Assembly: GCA_028289605.1 (NCBI GenBank)
Contig: JANQON010000012.1
Location: 1 to 64,000 of the forward strand
Source: Hyphococcus sp.
GTDB lineage: Bacteria > Pseudomonadota > Alphaproteobacteria > Caulobacterales > Parvularculaceae
Direction: 5' to 3'
Length of the DNA: 64,000 nucleotides
Shown here: piece after piece, positions 29,293 to 38,666 of the stretch
How positions within the stretch are numbered: the first letter of the stretch is position 1
Layout of the letters: every line of letters begins with the position of its first letter
Notes under the pieces: model-generated
The model's input: only the letters and a program-made list of their open reading frames with translations
The model's database searches: none
Told to the model about the DNA's origin: nothing
Translations under genes and position numbers: made by a program

Positions 29293-30210
29293 TTAACTTT
29301 CTCGCCGTTCATACCCGGCCAGAATCTCCGCAACCCAGCGTGCTGCGATCAACGCCGTGACGTCCGAGACATCCAGCGCGGGATCAAATTCTGTTAGGTC
29401 GACAGCGCGCACTTTCGGATGCGCCGCGCCGATCCGCGCCGCCCGAAAGAACGCATCAGTCGTCATGCCTCCCGGACGGGCGCCCGGCGCGCCCGGGGCC
29501 AGGCCTCTTTCGATCACGTCAATGTCGAAATCAATGTACAGCGCGTCGCAACGCTCCGCCAAAAGGTCGAGCGATTCCGTCATCACCGCTGCAACGCCGC
29601 GACGACGGCAGTCGGCCATGGTGTAAATCCGGTTGCCGGCGGCGCGCGCGGCGTCATGCATGTATTTCGCATTGGCGAAGGGGGCGATTCCGATTTGGGC
29701 GATATTCTCCCCCGGCATCCCGTCATCCAACAACGCCTGCACCGGATTGCCGTTGCTGAGCCCCTCCGCGGTGTCGCGCATGTCGAAATGCGCATCGAGG
29801 GTGATCAGACCGATCCGCGACAAGTCCGCATCCAGCGCGTGTACGCCGGGCCGCGTTACAGCGTTGTTGCCGCCTAGCATGATGGTCAGGTCATGGCTCC
29901 GGACGAGCGACCGCAGGCTCTCCCGGATCGGCGCGAAGCCATCGGACAAAGTGAGACCCGCTACATCGAGATCGCCCGCATCGCGAATCCCCGCCGACAG
30001 GTCGCGGCCTGTTTCAATGTCATACGTTCCCATGCGCCTCAGCGCCGCCCGGACCGTCTCCGGCGCGCGATCGCAGGCGCCCGGCGTGACCGAGCCCTGC
30101 GCCACGGGCGCGCCGACAAGGGCGACTTTTTCGGCGCCAGCGCCCATGAGTCCCGAAATAGAACGCCATTCTTTCACCGGCGCATCATCCGCCAGTCGGC
30201 GTTTGTTCAC
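29293..30210 (-). CDS. hutG: Ureohydrolase-family protein, probable formimidoylglutamase
   Basis: The 305-residue arginase-fold protein lies divergently beside hutI-hutH-hutU. A role as formimidoylglutamase (formimidoyl-glutamate to glutamate plus formamide), the last step of histidine breakdown, therefore fits. Metal-site motifs DAHFD and DFDIDVIERGLAPGAPG are present. The usual GGDHS motif reads GGNNA, so one canonical histidine ligand is missing. No hutF is in the window. The GTG start at 30210 has no clear ribosome binding site. An ATG at 30147 is an alternative and would still keep the whole fold. Confidence 0.7.
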   Translation of the reverse strand: MNKRRLADDAPVKEWRSISGLMGAGAEKVALVGAPVAQGSVTPGACDRAPETVRAALRRMGTYDIETGRDLSAGIRDAGDLDVAGLTLSDGFAPIRESLRSLVRSHDLTIMLGGNNAVTRPGVHALDADLSRIGLITLDAHFDMRDTAEGLSNGNPVQALLDDGMPGENIAQIGIAPFANAKYMHDAARAAGNRIYTMADCRRRGVAAVMTESLDLLAERCDALYIDFDIDVIERGLAPGAPGARPGGMTTDAFFRAARIGAAHPKVRAVDLTEFDPALDVSDVTALIAARWVAEILAGYERRES

Positions 30211-30241
30211 AAGAGGCGCAAAACGCGGCTATAGGGTGTTC

Positions 30242-31459
30242 ATGTGGGATACGCTGTTCATAAACGCCGAAGTCGCGACCATGCGCGACGACGAAGGGGT
30301 CCCATACGGGCTCATCTCTGACGCCGCAGTCGCCGTCGAAAACGGGGAGATCGCCTGGGTCGGGCCGGTGGTCGACATCGCGGAGAACATTGCCGACTTG
30401 GCTCGCGAGATCCATGACGTCGAGGGCGACCTCCTAACGCCGGGCCTCATCGACTGCCACACGCACCTCGTCTACGCCGGCGAACGCAGCGGCGAGTTCG
30501 AAGCCAGGCTTCTGGGCGAGTCCTATGAAAGCATCGCCCGGGACGGCGGCGGCATTCGCGCGACGGTGGAAGCCACTCGCGCCGCCAGCGCCGAAGACCT
30601 CTTTGACGCGGCGGTGACGCGCCTGGACGATCTCTTGTCGGAAGGGGTAACGACGGTCGAGGTAAAGTCCGGCTACGGCCTCGACTCCGATACCGAGATG
30701 AAAATGCTGCATGTGGCCCGCGCGCTCGAAGATGAGCGATATGTCCGTGTTCGAACGACCTTCCTCGGCGCTCACGCGCTGCCGCCCGAATTCGACGACG
30801 CTGACGCCTATATCGATCATGTGTGCAACGACATGCTTCCGGCTGCGCACGCGGCGGGACTCGTCGACAGCGTCGACGGGTTTTGCGAGACTATCGGCTT
30901 TTCGCCGGCGCAGATTGAAAAGGTGCTGCTCAAGGCGAAGGACCTCGGATTGCCGGTCAGGTTGCATGCCGAACAACTGTCAGATCAGGGCGGCGCCAAA
31001 CTGGCCGCTCAGCTGGGCGCCCTGTCTGTCGATCATCTTGAGTATCTGAAACCCGAAGACGCCGCGGTCCTCGCGGAAGCGGGCACTGTCGCCACGCTGT
31101 TGCCCGGCGCATTTTACTATTTGCGCGAGACAAAGCTGCCGCCGGTTCAGGCGCTTCGGGACGCCGGCGTGGATATCGCCGTCGCCACCGACTGTAATCC
31201 CGGGTCCTCGCCCATGACATCCATATTGCTGGCGATGAATATGGCGGCGACGCTGTTTCAATTGACCGCCGAGGAAGCGCTGGCGGGCGCCACGCGAAAC
31301 GCGGCGAAGGCGCTTGGGCTAGACGACACCGGCGAAATCCGGATCGGCAACCGCGCCGATCTTTGCATCTGGGATGCGCGGCGGCCGTCGGAGCTTGTGG
31401 CGTCGATCGGACAGAACCCGCTGCTTGTTCGGGTTTTCGGAGGCGACATATGCCCGTAA
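30242..31459 (+). CDS. hutI: Imidazolonepropionase
   Basis: The 405-residue amidohydrolase converts imidazolone-5-propionate to N-formimino-glutamate. Metal-binding HxH appears in [10 protein letters not shown], with further ligand regions in [11 protein letters not shown] and [10 protein letters not shown]. The ATG at 30242 ([14 protein letters not shown]) follows a GGGTG. The longer open frame upstream lies antisense to hutG. Its stop overlaps hutH by 10 bp. Confidence 0.95.
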   Translation: MWDTLFINAEVATMRDDEGVPYGLISDAAVAVENGEIAWVGPVVDIAENIADLAREIHDVEGDLLTPGLIDCHTHLVYAGERSGEFEARLLGESYESIARDGGGIRATVEATRAASAEDLFDAAVTRLDDLLSEGVTTVEVKSGYGLDSDTEMKMLHVARALEDERYVRVRTTFLGAHALPPEFDDADAYIDHVCNDMLPAAHAAGLVDSVDGFCETIGFSPAQIEKVLLKAKDLGLPVRLHAEQLSDQGGAKLAAQLGALSVDHLEYLKPEDAAVLAEAGTVATLLPGAFYYLRETKLPPVQALRDAGVDIAVATDCNPGSSPMTSILLAMNMAATLFQLTAEEALAGATRNAAKALGLDDTGEIRIGNRADLCIWDARRPSELVASIGQNPLLVRVFGGDICP

Positions 31460-32970
31460 CGCTCACGCCGGGCGACGTGACGCTCGCCCAATTAGAAGCG
31501 ATTTATCGCAACGGCGAGCCAGCTGTTCTTGATCCGTCGGCGAAGCAGGGCATTGATTTTTCTGCAGACAGAATTGCGAGCGTCGCCGCGGGGGCCGATC
31601 CCGTATACGGCGTTAACACAGGGTTTGGGAAACTCGCCAACAAGCGCATCGCGCCGGAAGATGTCGAAACCCTCCAGCGCAATCTGATTTTGTCCCATTG
31701 CGCCGGCGTCGGCGAAGCACTGAGCGAAGGCGTCACGCGACTGGTCATGGCGCTGAAACTGATCTCGCTCGGGCGGGGGGTCTCCGGCGTTCGATATGAC
31801 GTTGTCGATCAACTCGAAAAGATGCTCGCGCAGGAGGTGCTGCCGATTATTCCCAGCCAGGGCTCGGTCGGCGCCTCAGGCGATCTCGCGCCGCTCGCCC
31901 ATATGGCGGCGGTGATGATGGGCGAAGGCGAGGCAACCTATCGCGGCGACAGAATGCCGGCGAAAAATGCGCTGGCGGCCGCCAACCTAAAACCCATCAC
32001 GCTCGCCGCGAAAGAAGGGTTGGGCCTCATCAACGGGACGCAGGTCTCTACCGCGCTGGCGCTGAAAGGACTGTTCGACGCGTGGCGAGCCACGCAAGCT
32101 GCGCTTGTGACGGGCGCCATGTCGACCGACGCCGCGATGGGTTCCGCGGCGCCCTTCCGCCCGGAAGTCCACGAAGTGCGCGGTCATCAGGGCCAGATCG
32201 ACGCCGCCGCGTTCCTGCGCGCCGTCATGGACGGTTCTGAGATCAGAGAGAGCCATCGCAACGACGACGACCGGGTCCAGGATCCTTATTGCATCCGGTG
32301 TCAGCCGCAGGTGATGGGCGCATGCATCGATCTCCTCCGACAGGCGGCCAAAACGCTGCAGATCGAATCCAATGCGGCCACAGACAATCCGCTCGTTTTC
32401 AAGGACGGCGCGATTATTTCAGGCGGCAACTTCCATGCGGAACCGGTCGCGTTCGCCGCGGATCAGGTCGCCCTCGCCGTCGCCGAGATCGGATCCATTG
32501 CGCAACGGCGCATTGCGTTGATGGTCGACCCCACCCTGTCCTACGGCCTGCCCGCTTTCCTGACGCCTGAGCCCGGATTGAATTCCGGTTTCATGATCGC
32601 GGAAGTCACCTCCGCCGCATTGATGAGCGAGAACAAACAGCGCGCGGCGCCCGCATCCGTCGATTCAACGCCGACATCGTGCAACCAAGAGGACCACGTC
32701 TCCATGGCCTGTCACGCGGCGCGGCGGCTGGGGCCGATGACAGACAACCTTTTTCGCATTGTCGGCATTGAACTGCTGACCGCGACGCAGGGCATTGAAA
32801 TGCGCGCGCCACTGAAGACAAGCCCTGCATTGGTCCGCGTTATCGCCAAAGTCCGCACACAAGTCCCGGCGCTTGTCGGCGACCGCTTTATGGCGAATGA
32901 TCTATCGACCGCCGCAGACATGGCGGCGAACGACGCCGTCGCAACTGAGCCAACACTGCAACTCTTATGA
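31450..32970 (+). CDS. hutH: Histidine ammonia-lyase
   Basis: This 506-residue enzyme deaminates histidine to urocanate. The MIO prosthetic group would form from Ala-Ser-Gly in [15 protein letters not shown]. Other conserved pieces are [12 protein letters not shown] and [11 protein letters not shown], and [13 protein letters not shown] near residue 325. The start at 31450 overlaps the hutI stop, and the stop overlaps hutU by ATGA. Confidence 0.97.
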   Translation: MPVTLTPGDVTLAQLEAIYRNGEPAVLDPSAKQGIDFSADRIASVAAGADPVYGVNTGFGKLANKRIAPEDVETLQRNLILSHCAGVGEALSEGVTRLVMALKLISLGRGVSGVRYDVVDQLEKMLAQEVLPIIPSQGSVGASGDLAPLAHMAAVMMGEGEATYRGDRMPAKNALAAANLKPITLAAKEGLGLINGTQVSTALALKGLFDAWRATQAALVTGAMSTDAAMGSAAPFRPEVHEVRGHQGQIDAAAFLRAVMDGSEIRESHRNDDDRVQDPYCIRCQPQVMGACIDLLRQAAKTLQIESNAATDNPLVFKDGAIISGGNFHAEPVAFAADQVALAVAEIGSIAQRRIALMVDPTLSYGLPAFLTPEPGLNSGFMIAEVTSAALMSENKQRAAPASVDSTPTSCNQEDHVSMACHAARRLGPMTDNLFRIVGIELLTATQGIEMRAPLKTSPALVRVIAKVRTQVPALVGDRFMANDLSTAADMAANDAVATEPTLQLL

Positions 32971-34649
32971 CCAATCCACGCCACAATATCAGAACAGTTC
33001 GCGCCGACACCGGCGCTGACATCTCCGCCAAGCATTGGACGACCGAGGCGCCGATGCGCATGCTGATGAATAATCTAGACCCGGACGTTGCTGAAAATCC
33101 GCACGAACTGGTCGTCTATGGCGGAATCGGACGCGCAGCGCGCACCTGGAACGATTTCGACAAAATCGTCGCCGCGTTGAAGGCGCTGGATGAAGACGAA
33201 ACCCTGTGCGTTCAATCGGGCAAACCGGTCGGCGTCTTCAAGACTCACAAAGACGCGCCGCGGGTGCTGATTGCGAACTCGAATATCGTGCCCCATTGGG
33301 CCGATTGGGATCATTTCAACGACCTCGATCGCAAGGGCCTGATGATGTACGGCCAGATGACCGCAGGGTCTTGGATCTACATCGGGTCCCAGGGAATTGT
33401 TCAGGGCACCTATGAAACGTTTAAGGAGGCCGGCCGCCAGCACTACAACGGCGATCTTTCGGGCAAGTGGATCCTGACCGCAGGCCTCGGCGGCATGGGC
33501 GGCGCCCAGCCCCTCGCCGCCGTTCTCGCCGGCGCATCCTGTCTTGCGGTCGAGTGCAACGAAGACTCCATCGATTTCAGGTTGCGCACGAAATATGTAG
33601 ACGAAAAGGCGACCAGTCTCGACGAGGCGCTCGACATGATTGCGCGCTGGACGAAGGCGGGCGAAGCGAAGTCCGTCGGCCTTCTGGGCAACGCCGCCGA
33701 TATCTTTCCGGAGCTCGCGGCGCGAGCAAAGAGCGATCCCAAGGCAAGGCCGGACATCGTCACCGACCAGACTTCCGCCCATGACGTTGTCAACGGTTAT
33801 CTCCCGCAAGGGTGGACGGTTGCAGAATGGAAAGAAAAGCGGGAAACCGCGCCGAAAGAAGTGGAGCGCGCGGCGCGCGCATCGATCAAAATACATGTCC
33901 AGGCGATGCTCGATTTCTGGAACGCCGGCATACCGACCCTTGATTACGGCAACAACATTCGCCAGGTCGCAAAAGATGAAGGTCTTGAACACGCCTTCGA
34001 TTTTCCGGGTTTTGTCCCCGCCTATGTGCGGCCCCTCTTCTGCCGCGGCGTCGGACCGTTCCGCTGGGCCGCGCTTTCAGGGGACCCGGAGGACATCTAC
34101 AAAACAGACGCCAAGGTGAAAGAGCTGATCCCCGACGATCCGCATCTCCACAATTGGCTCGACATGGCGCGCGAGCGCATTGCGTTCCAGGGATTGCCCG
34201 CGCGCATTTGCTGGGTTGGTCTCGGTCAACGCCATCGCCTCGGCCTCGCCTTTAACGAGATGGTCAAGTCGGGCGAACTCTCAGCGCCCGTCGTCATCGG
34301 CCGCGATCACCTGGATTCCGGTTCTGTCGCATCGCCCAACCGCGAAACCGAAGCCATGAAAGACGGATCCGACGCGGTTTCGGACTGGCCGCTCTTAAAC
34401 GCCCTTCTCAACACCGCCTCCGGCGCCACGTGGGTGTCCCTGCATCATGGCGGCGGGGTCGGCATGGGATTTTCCCAGCACGCCGGCATGGTGACCGTCG
34501 CCGACGGCACCGACGACGCAGCGCGCAGGCTGGAGCGCGTTCTCTGGAATGATCCGGCGACGGGCGTCATGCGTCACGCAGACGCCGGCTATGAGATCGC
34601 CGCGGACTGCGCGCGCGAGCATGGCCTCAAGCTTCCCGGCCTCTCCTGA
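32967..34649 (+). CDS. hutU: Urocanate hydratase
   Basis: The 560-residue NAD-dependent enzyme turns urocanate into imidazolonepropionate. The NAD site is seen in [28 protein letters not shown] and [20 protein letters not shown] are typical of the family, as is the final [15 protein letters not shown]. Length is normal. It overlaps hutH by ATGA. Confidence 0.97.
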   Translation: MTNPRHNIRTVRADTGADISAKHWTTEAPMRMLMNNLDPDVAENPHELVVYGGIGRAARTWNDFDKIVAALKALDEDETLCVQSGKPVGVFKTHKDAPRVLIANSNIVPHWADWDHFNDLDRKGLMMYGQMTAGSWIYIGSQGIVQGTYETFKEAGRQHYNGDLSGKWILTAGLGGMGGAQPLAAVLAGASCLAVECNEDSIDFRLRTKYVDEKATSLDEALDMIARWTKAGEAKSVGLLGNAADIFPELAARAKSDPKARPDIVTDQTSAHDVVNGYLPQGWTVAEWKEKRETAPKEVERAARASIKIHVQAMLDFWNAGIPTLDYGNNIRQVAKDEGLEHAFDFPGFVPAYVRPLFCRGVGPFRWAALSGDPEDIYKTDAKVKELIPDDPHLHNWLDMARERIAFQGLPARICWVGLGQRHRLGLAFNEMVKSGELSAPVVIGRDHLDSGSVASPNRETEAMKDGSDAVSDWPLLNALLNTASGATWVSLHHGGGVGMGFSQHAGMVTVADGTDDAARRLERVLWNDPATGVMRHADAGYEIAADCAREHGLKLPGLS

Positions 34650-34654
34650 AGCTG

Positions 34655-35455
34655 ATGCCGTTTCTGTCCGTCAACGGCATTGACCTGCACTACGCGACGG
34701 CCGGCGACGGCCCGCCGCTTTTAATGATCGCCGGTTTCGCCAGCGATCACGTTAGCTGGGCGCCGGTCGCCCCTGCCCTTGCGAAAGCCCGGCGACTGAT
34801 CATGCCGGACAATCGCGCCTCCGGGCAAACGCTCGCCGTCGGCGCGCCCGTATCTCTTCATCATTATGCGGAAGACTGTCTGGCGCTTATTGACCGGTTG
34901 GGGCTGAAAACCGTCGACGTCCTCGGTCACTCCATGGGCGGCGTCATTGCGATGGAAATGGCCGCGACATGGCCCGACCGGGTCGGCAAACTTGTCCTGG
35001 CGGCGACCGCACCGTCGGTTTCCGCTCATTCGCGGGATGTCATCAAGAGCTTGACGGCCCTGCGCGAAGCCGGTGCGCCGGAAGCGGACTGGACACGCAA
35101 CTTTTTTACATGGCTGTTTCAGCCCGCTTTCTTCGACGACGCGCGAGCCGTCGACGCAGCCGTCGGCATGGCGATGGGATACCCTAATCGGCAATCGCCG
35201 GCGGACATGCGCCGCCAGTGCGACGCGATGGACAACATCGATCTGCGGAACAAGCTTTCCTCAATCACGGCGGACACGCTCATCCTCGCCGGCGGAAAGG
35301 ACCTCTTGTTTCCCCTTGATCAGGTCGAAACCGCCTTCGCCAAAACGCCGTTCCGCATCGAAGTGGTCGGCGACGCCGCGCATTCCATTCATTGGGACGA
35401 GCCGGCCCTCTTTGCCCACGCCGTCTCAGAATTCCTACAAAAATCAGTCTATTAG
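34655..35455 (+). CDS. Alpha/beta hydrolase at the end of the hut operon
   Basis: The 266-residue hydrolase starts 5 bp after the hutU stop, so it is probably translated from the hut mRNA. The nucleophile elbow is GHSMGG, the acid lies in ILAGGKDLLF, and the histidine in DAAHSIHWDEP. No signal peptide is seen. Hut operons sometimes carry an extra hydrolase of unknown substrate. A link to formimino-glutamate metabolism is not shown. Confidence 0.85.
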   Translation: MPFLSVNGIDLHYATAGDGPPLLMIAGFASDHVSWAPVAPALAKARRLIMPDNRASGQTLAVGAPVSLHHYAEDCLALIDRLGLKTVDVLGHSMGGVIAMEMAATWPDRVGKLVLAATAPSVSAHSRDVIKSLTALREAGAPEADWTRNFFTWLFQPAFFDDARAVDAAVGMAMGYPNRQSPADMRRQCDAMDNIDLRNKLSSITADTLILAGGKDLLFPLDQVETAFAKTPFRIEVVGDAAHSIHWDEPALFAHAVSEFLQKSVY

Positions 35456-35534
35456 GCGCTGGCCGCGAGATAAGAATTGTAATCTTGGCGTAAATCCTCT
35501 ATCTCAATCCTTGCGAGCCGATCAGCGCGCCAAA

Positions 35535-35665
35535 GTCGAGAAAAATGACCGTTTCAAATTAAAGAAACGCGGCGCTGCTCCGGGATACGCTTTGGCGGAC
35601 GAGAAAAATGGCCGCTAAAGGGCGATCAACGCACCATTCCAAAGTCTGAAGCGTTTCGAGAAAAA
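35535..35665. repeat. Three short CGAGAAAAA repeats upstream of panB
   Basis: Imperfect direct repeats of about 18 bp (35535-35552 and 35598-35615: G-t/a-CGAGAAAAATG-a/g-CCG) are followed by a third partial copy, TCGAGAAAAACG, at 35656-35667. They lie in the 252-bp gap before panB. They may be binding sites or relics. No match to a known operator was recognised. Confidence 0.35.
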
Positions 35666-35707
35666 CGCGCGCATTCATGCTTTACCGCTACGTAAAGGCC
35701 ATTGCTC

Positions 35708-36562
35708 ATGTCTCATGTGAAGCCGGTTCGCCGAACAAATGTCGCCGATATTCGAAACCGCAAGAACGGCGAACCGATCGTTTGCCTGACCGCTTATACC
35801 TCGATGATGACGGAGATCCTCGACCCTTATGTTGATCTCATTCTCGTCGGCGATTCCGTTGGGACCGTTCTTCACGGCCACGACTCGACCATTCCGGTCA
35901 CTCTCGATGAGATGATTTTTCACGCACGGTCCGTGAAGCGCGCATCGCCGACATCGCTTCTAGTGGTTGACTTGCCCTTCGGCAGCTACGAGGCAAGCCC
36001 GCAACAAGCGTACGAAACGGCGTCGCGCGTCCTGAAAGAAACCGGCGCAGACACAGTGAAACTCGAAGGCGGCGTAACGCAGGCGGCGTCCATTCGATTT
36101 CTCGCCGAACGCGGCGTTCCGGTCATGGCCCATATCGGGCTGCGCCCCCAGGCCGTGCGCGCAACAGGCGGCTACCGGATCGTCGGCAAGACCGAGGAAG
36201 AAACGGCGAACCTTATCGCCGACGCCGATGCAGTGACCGAAGCCGGCGCGTTTTGCGTTGTCCTGGAAGGCGTTATCGAGAGCCTGGCGCGCGAAATTAC
36301 CGATCGCATCAGCATACCAACCATCGGCATTGGCGCCTCTCCGGCATGCGACGGGCAGATTCTTGTTACCGAAGACATGCTTGGCTATTTCGATCGTACG
36401 GCGAAATTTGTCCGCCGGTTTGCAAATCTTCGCGAGACAATAGATCAGGCGGTTTCGGCATACGCGGACGACGTGCGCGGGCGCCGCTTTCCGGGCGAAA
36501 GCGAAACCTACGTCAAACCCGCCGGCGAGAAATCCAATGTTACGCGCATCAATCGTTCCTAG
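35708..36562 (+). CDS. panB: 3-methyl-2-oxobutanoate hydroxymethyltransferase
   Basis: The 284-residue enzyme makes ketopantoate from alpha-ketoisovalerate, the first step of pantothenate synthesis. Motifs are CLTAYTSMMTEI, LILVGDSVGTVLHGHDSTIPVT, GADTVKLEGG, GHIGL-type AHIGLRPQ and IGIGASPACDGQILV. ATG at 35708 follows AAAGG at 9-base spacing. Its last 14 bp overlap the end of panC on the other strand. Confidence 0.95.
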   Translation: MSHVKPVRRTNVADIRNRKNGEPIVCLTAYTSMMTEILDPYVDLILVGDSVGTVLHGHDSTIPVTLDEMIFHARSVKRASPTSLLVVDLPFGSYEASPQQAYETASRVLKETGADTVKLEGGVTQAASIRFLAERGVPVMAHIGLRPQAVRATGGYRIVGKTEEETANLIADADAVTEAGAFCVVLEGVIESLAREITDRISIPTIGIGASPACDGQILVTEDMLGYFDRTAKFVRRFANLRETIDQAVSAYADDVRGRRFPGESETYVKPAGEKSNVTRINRS

Positions 36563-37400
36563 TTGGACCCGCGGCGACATTATCGATAAGCCGCGTTTCG
36601 CCCATCCAGGCGGCGGCGAGAATTCGCGCGGGGCGGTCAGCGCGATCAATGTCAACAAGCGAGTCCCGGTCAACCAGATGGACGTAGTCAACCTTCGAGA
36701 ATCCGGCGGCGCGGAGATCCGCTTCCACTTGCACACCGATGTCCGCCCACAGCGCGTTCCGCGCGGCATCCGCGGCGGCCGACAGCGCCTTGAACAACGC
36801 CGGCGCGGCCGCTCTTTCGCTCCCGGACAGATAAAGGTTGCGCGACGACATGGCGAGACCATCGGACTCGCGAACGATCGGCGCGCCGACAATCTCAACA
36901 TCGATATCAAGATCGCGAACAAAACGTCGGATCACCGCGAGTTGTTGGAAGTCCTTTTCGCCGAAAACCGCAATATCCGGCCGCGTGATCATCAGCAGTT
37001 TTGTGACAATGGTCGCAACGCCGTCGAAGAAATGCGGGCGCGTCAGCGCACAGTGATTCTCGCCAACGCCGGCCACAGATACGGTCGTCGAAAAGTCATC
37101 GGCGAACAACGACGCACGTTCGGGCGTAAAACACGCGTCGCACCCGCGCTTTTTCAGTTTCGACAGGTCGCCCTCGAAATCTCGGGGATAGGTGTCGAAG
37201 TCTTCGCCGGGCGCAAACTGAAGCGGATTGACAAATATCGTGGCCACAACCCGCGTCGCATGCGCGCGAACGACGTCAACAAGCGACAAATGCCCTTCAT
37301 GCAGGGCGCCCATGGTGGGAACCAGGGCGACGCGCTCGCCGGCTTCGCGCCACGAGTCGACGAGCGATCGAACTTCGTTCTTGGTTTCTACGACAAGCAT
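36549..37400 (-). CDS. panC: Pantothenate synthetase
   Basis: The 283-residue enzyme joins pantoate and beta-alanine with ATP. The HIGH-like motif HEGH lies in VPTMGALHEGHLSL. The KMSKS equivalent and pantoate site are in FGEKDFQQLAVIRR and DGLAMSSRNLYLS. The ATG at 37398-37400 is preceded by GGGAG. It converges on panB with a 14-bp overlap. Confidence 0.95.
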   Translation of the reverse strand: MLVVETKNEVRSLVDSWREAGERVALVPTMGALHEGHLSLVDVVRAHATRVVATIFVNPLQFAPGEDFDTYPRDFEGDLSKLKKRGCDACFTPERASLFADDFSTTVSVAGVGENHCALTRPHFFDGVATIVTKLLMITRPDIAVFGEKDFQQLAVIRRFVRDLDIDVEIVGAPIVRESDGLAMSSRNLYLSGSERAAAPALFKALSAAADAARNALWADIGVQVEADLRAAGFSKVDYVHLVDRDSLVDIDRADRPARILAAAWMGETRLIDNVAAGPTRND

Positions 37401-37514
37401 GCCTCGATCTCCCACGGAAGCGTGAACCGAAACGGGTTCAGCGCAGCTAGCACAAACGCGAATTCATCGCTATACGCCGCCGCCAAGCGGCCCCCAACCT
37501 GGAGACTCTAACCG

Positions 37515-37874
37515 ATGTTGCTTTCCATGATGCGCGCAAAATTGCACAGCGCCACCGTTACCGAATGCGACCTTCACTATGAAGGCTCATGTGCGATTGA
37601 CGAAAACCTTCTCGAAGCGTCGGGCATGTTGGTGAACGAGGAGATCCATATCTGGAACGTCAACAGCGGCGCCCGGATCGTGACCTATATCATTCCTGGA
37701 GAACGCGGTTCCGGGGCCATCGCCGTCAACGGCGCCGCCGCACGCCATTTTGCAAAAGGCGACAAGGTCATCATCGCAAGTTTTGCGCAGATGTCTCATG
37801 AGGAAGCGCGCGAACACAAACCCTGCGTTGTCATCCTCGGCGAGGGCAATCAAATCGAGTCTGTGAAGTCCTGA
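37515..37874 (+). CDS. panD: Aspartate 1-decarboxylase
   Basis: The 119-residue protein makes beta-alanine for pantothenate. It is a pyruvoyl enzyme that cleaves itself between Gly24 and Ser25 in DLHYEGSCAID, at the standard position. N-terminal LLSMMRAKLHSATVTECDLHY matches the family, as does VNGAAARHFAKGDKVIIASF. Its 3' end overlaps the DUF2520 gene by 25 bp in convergent orientation. Confidence 0.96.
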   Translation: MLLSMMRAKLHSATVTECDLHYEGSCAIDENLLEASGMLVNEEIHIWNVNSGARIVTYIIPGERGSGAIAVNGAAARHFAKGDKVIIASFAQMSHEEAREHKPCVVILGEGNQIESVKS

Positions 37875-38587
37875 CGCTGAAAGTCAGGCCACGCAGCGTC
37901 CAGAAAAGCTTCGTAGAGCCTGCGCAAGGCGGGCGCCTTTTCCAGCGCCTCCAGGTTCGCCGCTACTGTGGTTTCATCACGGCGGGCCACCGGCCCTGTC
38001 AGCGAATCCGCCGGAGACTCAAGAAACCGATCAACGAGGCTTTGAAGATAAACGCCCATGATATCGCGGGCGGCCCGTTCTGACAGCTGCTCAAAAGACG
38101 GCGCAGTCTGATTCCACGTGAACGCGGGAAGATTACCGCTTAGAACCGCGAGCGCATGGTAAAAGGCGCGATCTGCGTCCGCGATAACGAAACTTGGATT
38201 GGATGCGCCGGGGAACACGTCCTGGAAGGACGGGCCGGCCGCCGGACACGCAAAAGCAATCTTCTCCATCGCCGCCGCGTCGACCAGGGTTGCCGGAAAG
38301 GAGTAAAGCGGATGGTATCCGTACATCCCTTCAACGGCGGCGGCGCCGGAAAAGTGAATAGCCGTCTTCTCGGCGAGCAGGTCGCGCCATGCCTCCCGCC
38401 ACGCGGGCAGTTTCCCGTCCGGGATCGCCGCAGCGACGATATCCGCCGTCTGAACGACACGTAGGCAATGATCGCGGTGCGTTTCAGCGTCGTTCCGCGT
38501 TACGATGTCGACCGAATGACCCAGGCGCCTCAGATAAGCCGCCATATTGGCGCCAACCCGGCCGTTGCCGAATATCACATACCGCAT
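37850..38587 (-). CDS. Rossmann/DUF2520 dehydrogenase, candidate ketopantoate reductase
   Basis: The 245-residue protein has an N-terminal NAD(P) fold (YVIFGNGRVGANMAAYLRRLG, GxGxxG). The DUF2520 signature-like YHPLYSFPATL lies near residue 100, and a helical C-terminal domain follows. It is not PanE by motif. It lies in the pan locus, overlapping the end of panD, where the missing ketopantoate reductase step would be expected. Francisella-type PanG shows that non-PanE reductases exist. The assignment is context-based only. The gene is divergent from the ABC transporter, with a 79-bp gap. Confidence 0.6.
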   Translation of the reverse strand: MRYVIFGNGRVGANMAAYLRRLGHSVDIVTRNDAETHRDHCLRVVQTADIVAAAIPDGKLPAWREAWRDLLAEKTAIHFSGAAAVEGMYGYHPLYSFPATLVDAAAMEKIAFACPAAGPSFQDVFPGASNPSFVIADADRAFYHALAVLSGNLPAFTWNQTAPSFEQLSERAARDIMGVYLQSLVDRFLESPADSLTGPVARRDETTVAANLEALEKAPALRRLYEAFLDAAWPDFQRQDFTDSI

Positions 38588-38666
38588 GCTGACGGCCCCT
38601 TTTCTTGATCCTTAGACGAAGCCTGATAGATTCGTATTTCCTCGTCCGGCGGATCTTACCACCAGA

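Noticed and set aside
29633-30241. Long extension of hutI toward the left
   Set aside because: It is antisense to hutG and not conserved. hutI clearly begins at [14 protein letters not shown].
34427-34442. CACGTG core at about 34430 and another at about 52199
   Set aside because: Both are inside conserved coding sequence (hutU and gyrA) and lack the parS flanks.
38112-38123. Second parS-like core (ATTCCACGTGAA)
   Set aside because: Only the inner bases match. The outer TG and CA flanks and right arm AAACA are lost, and it lies inside the DUF2520 gene.
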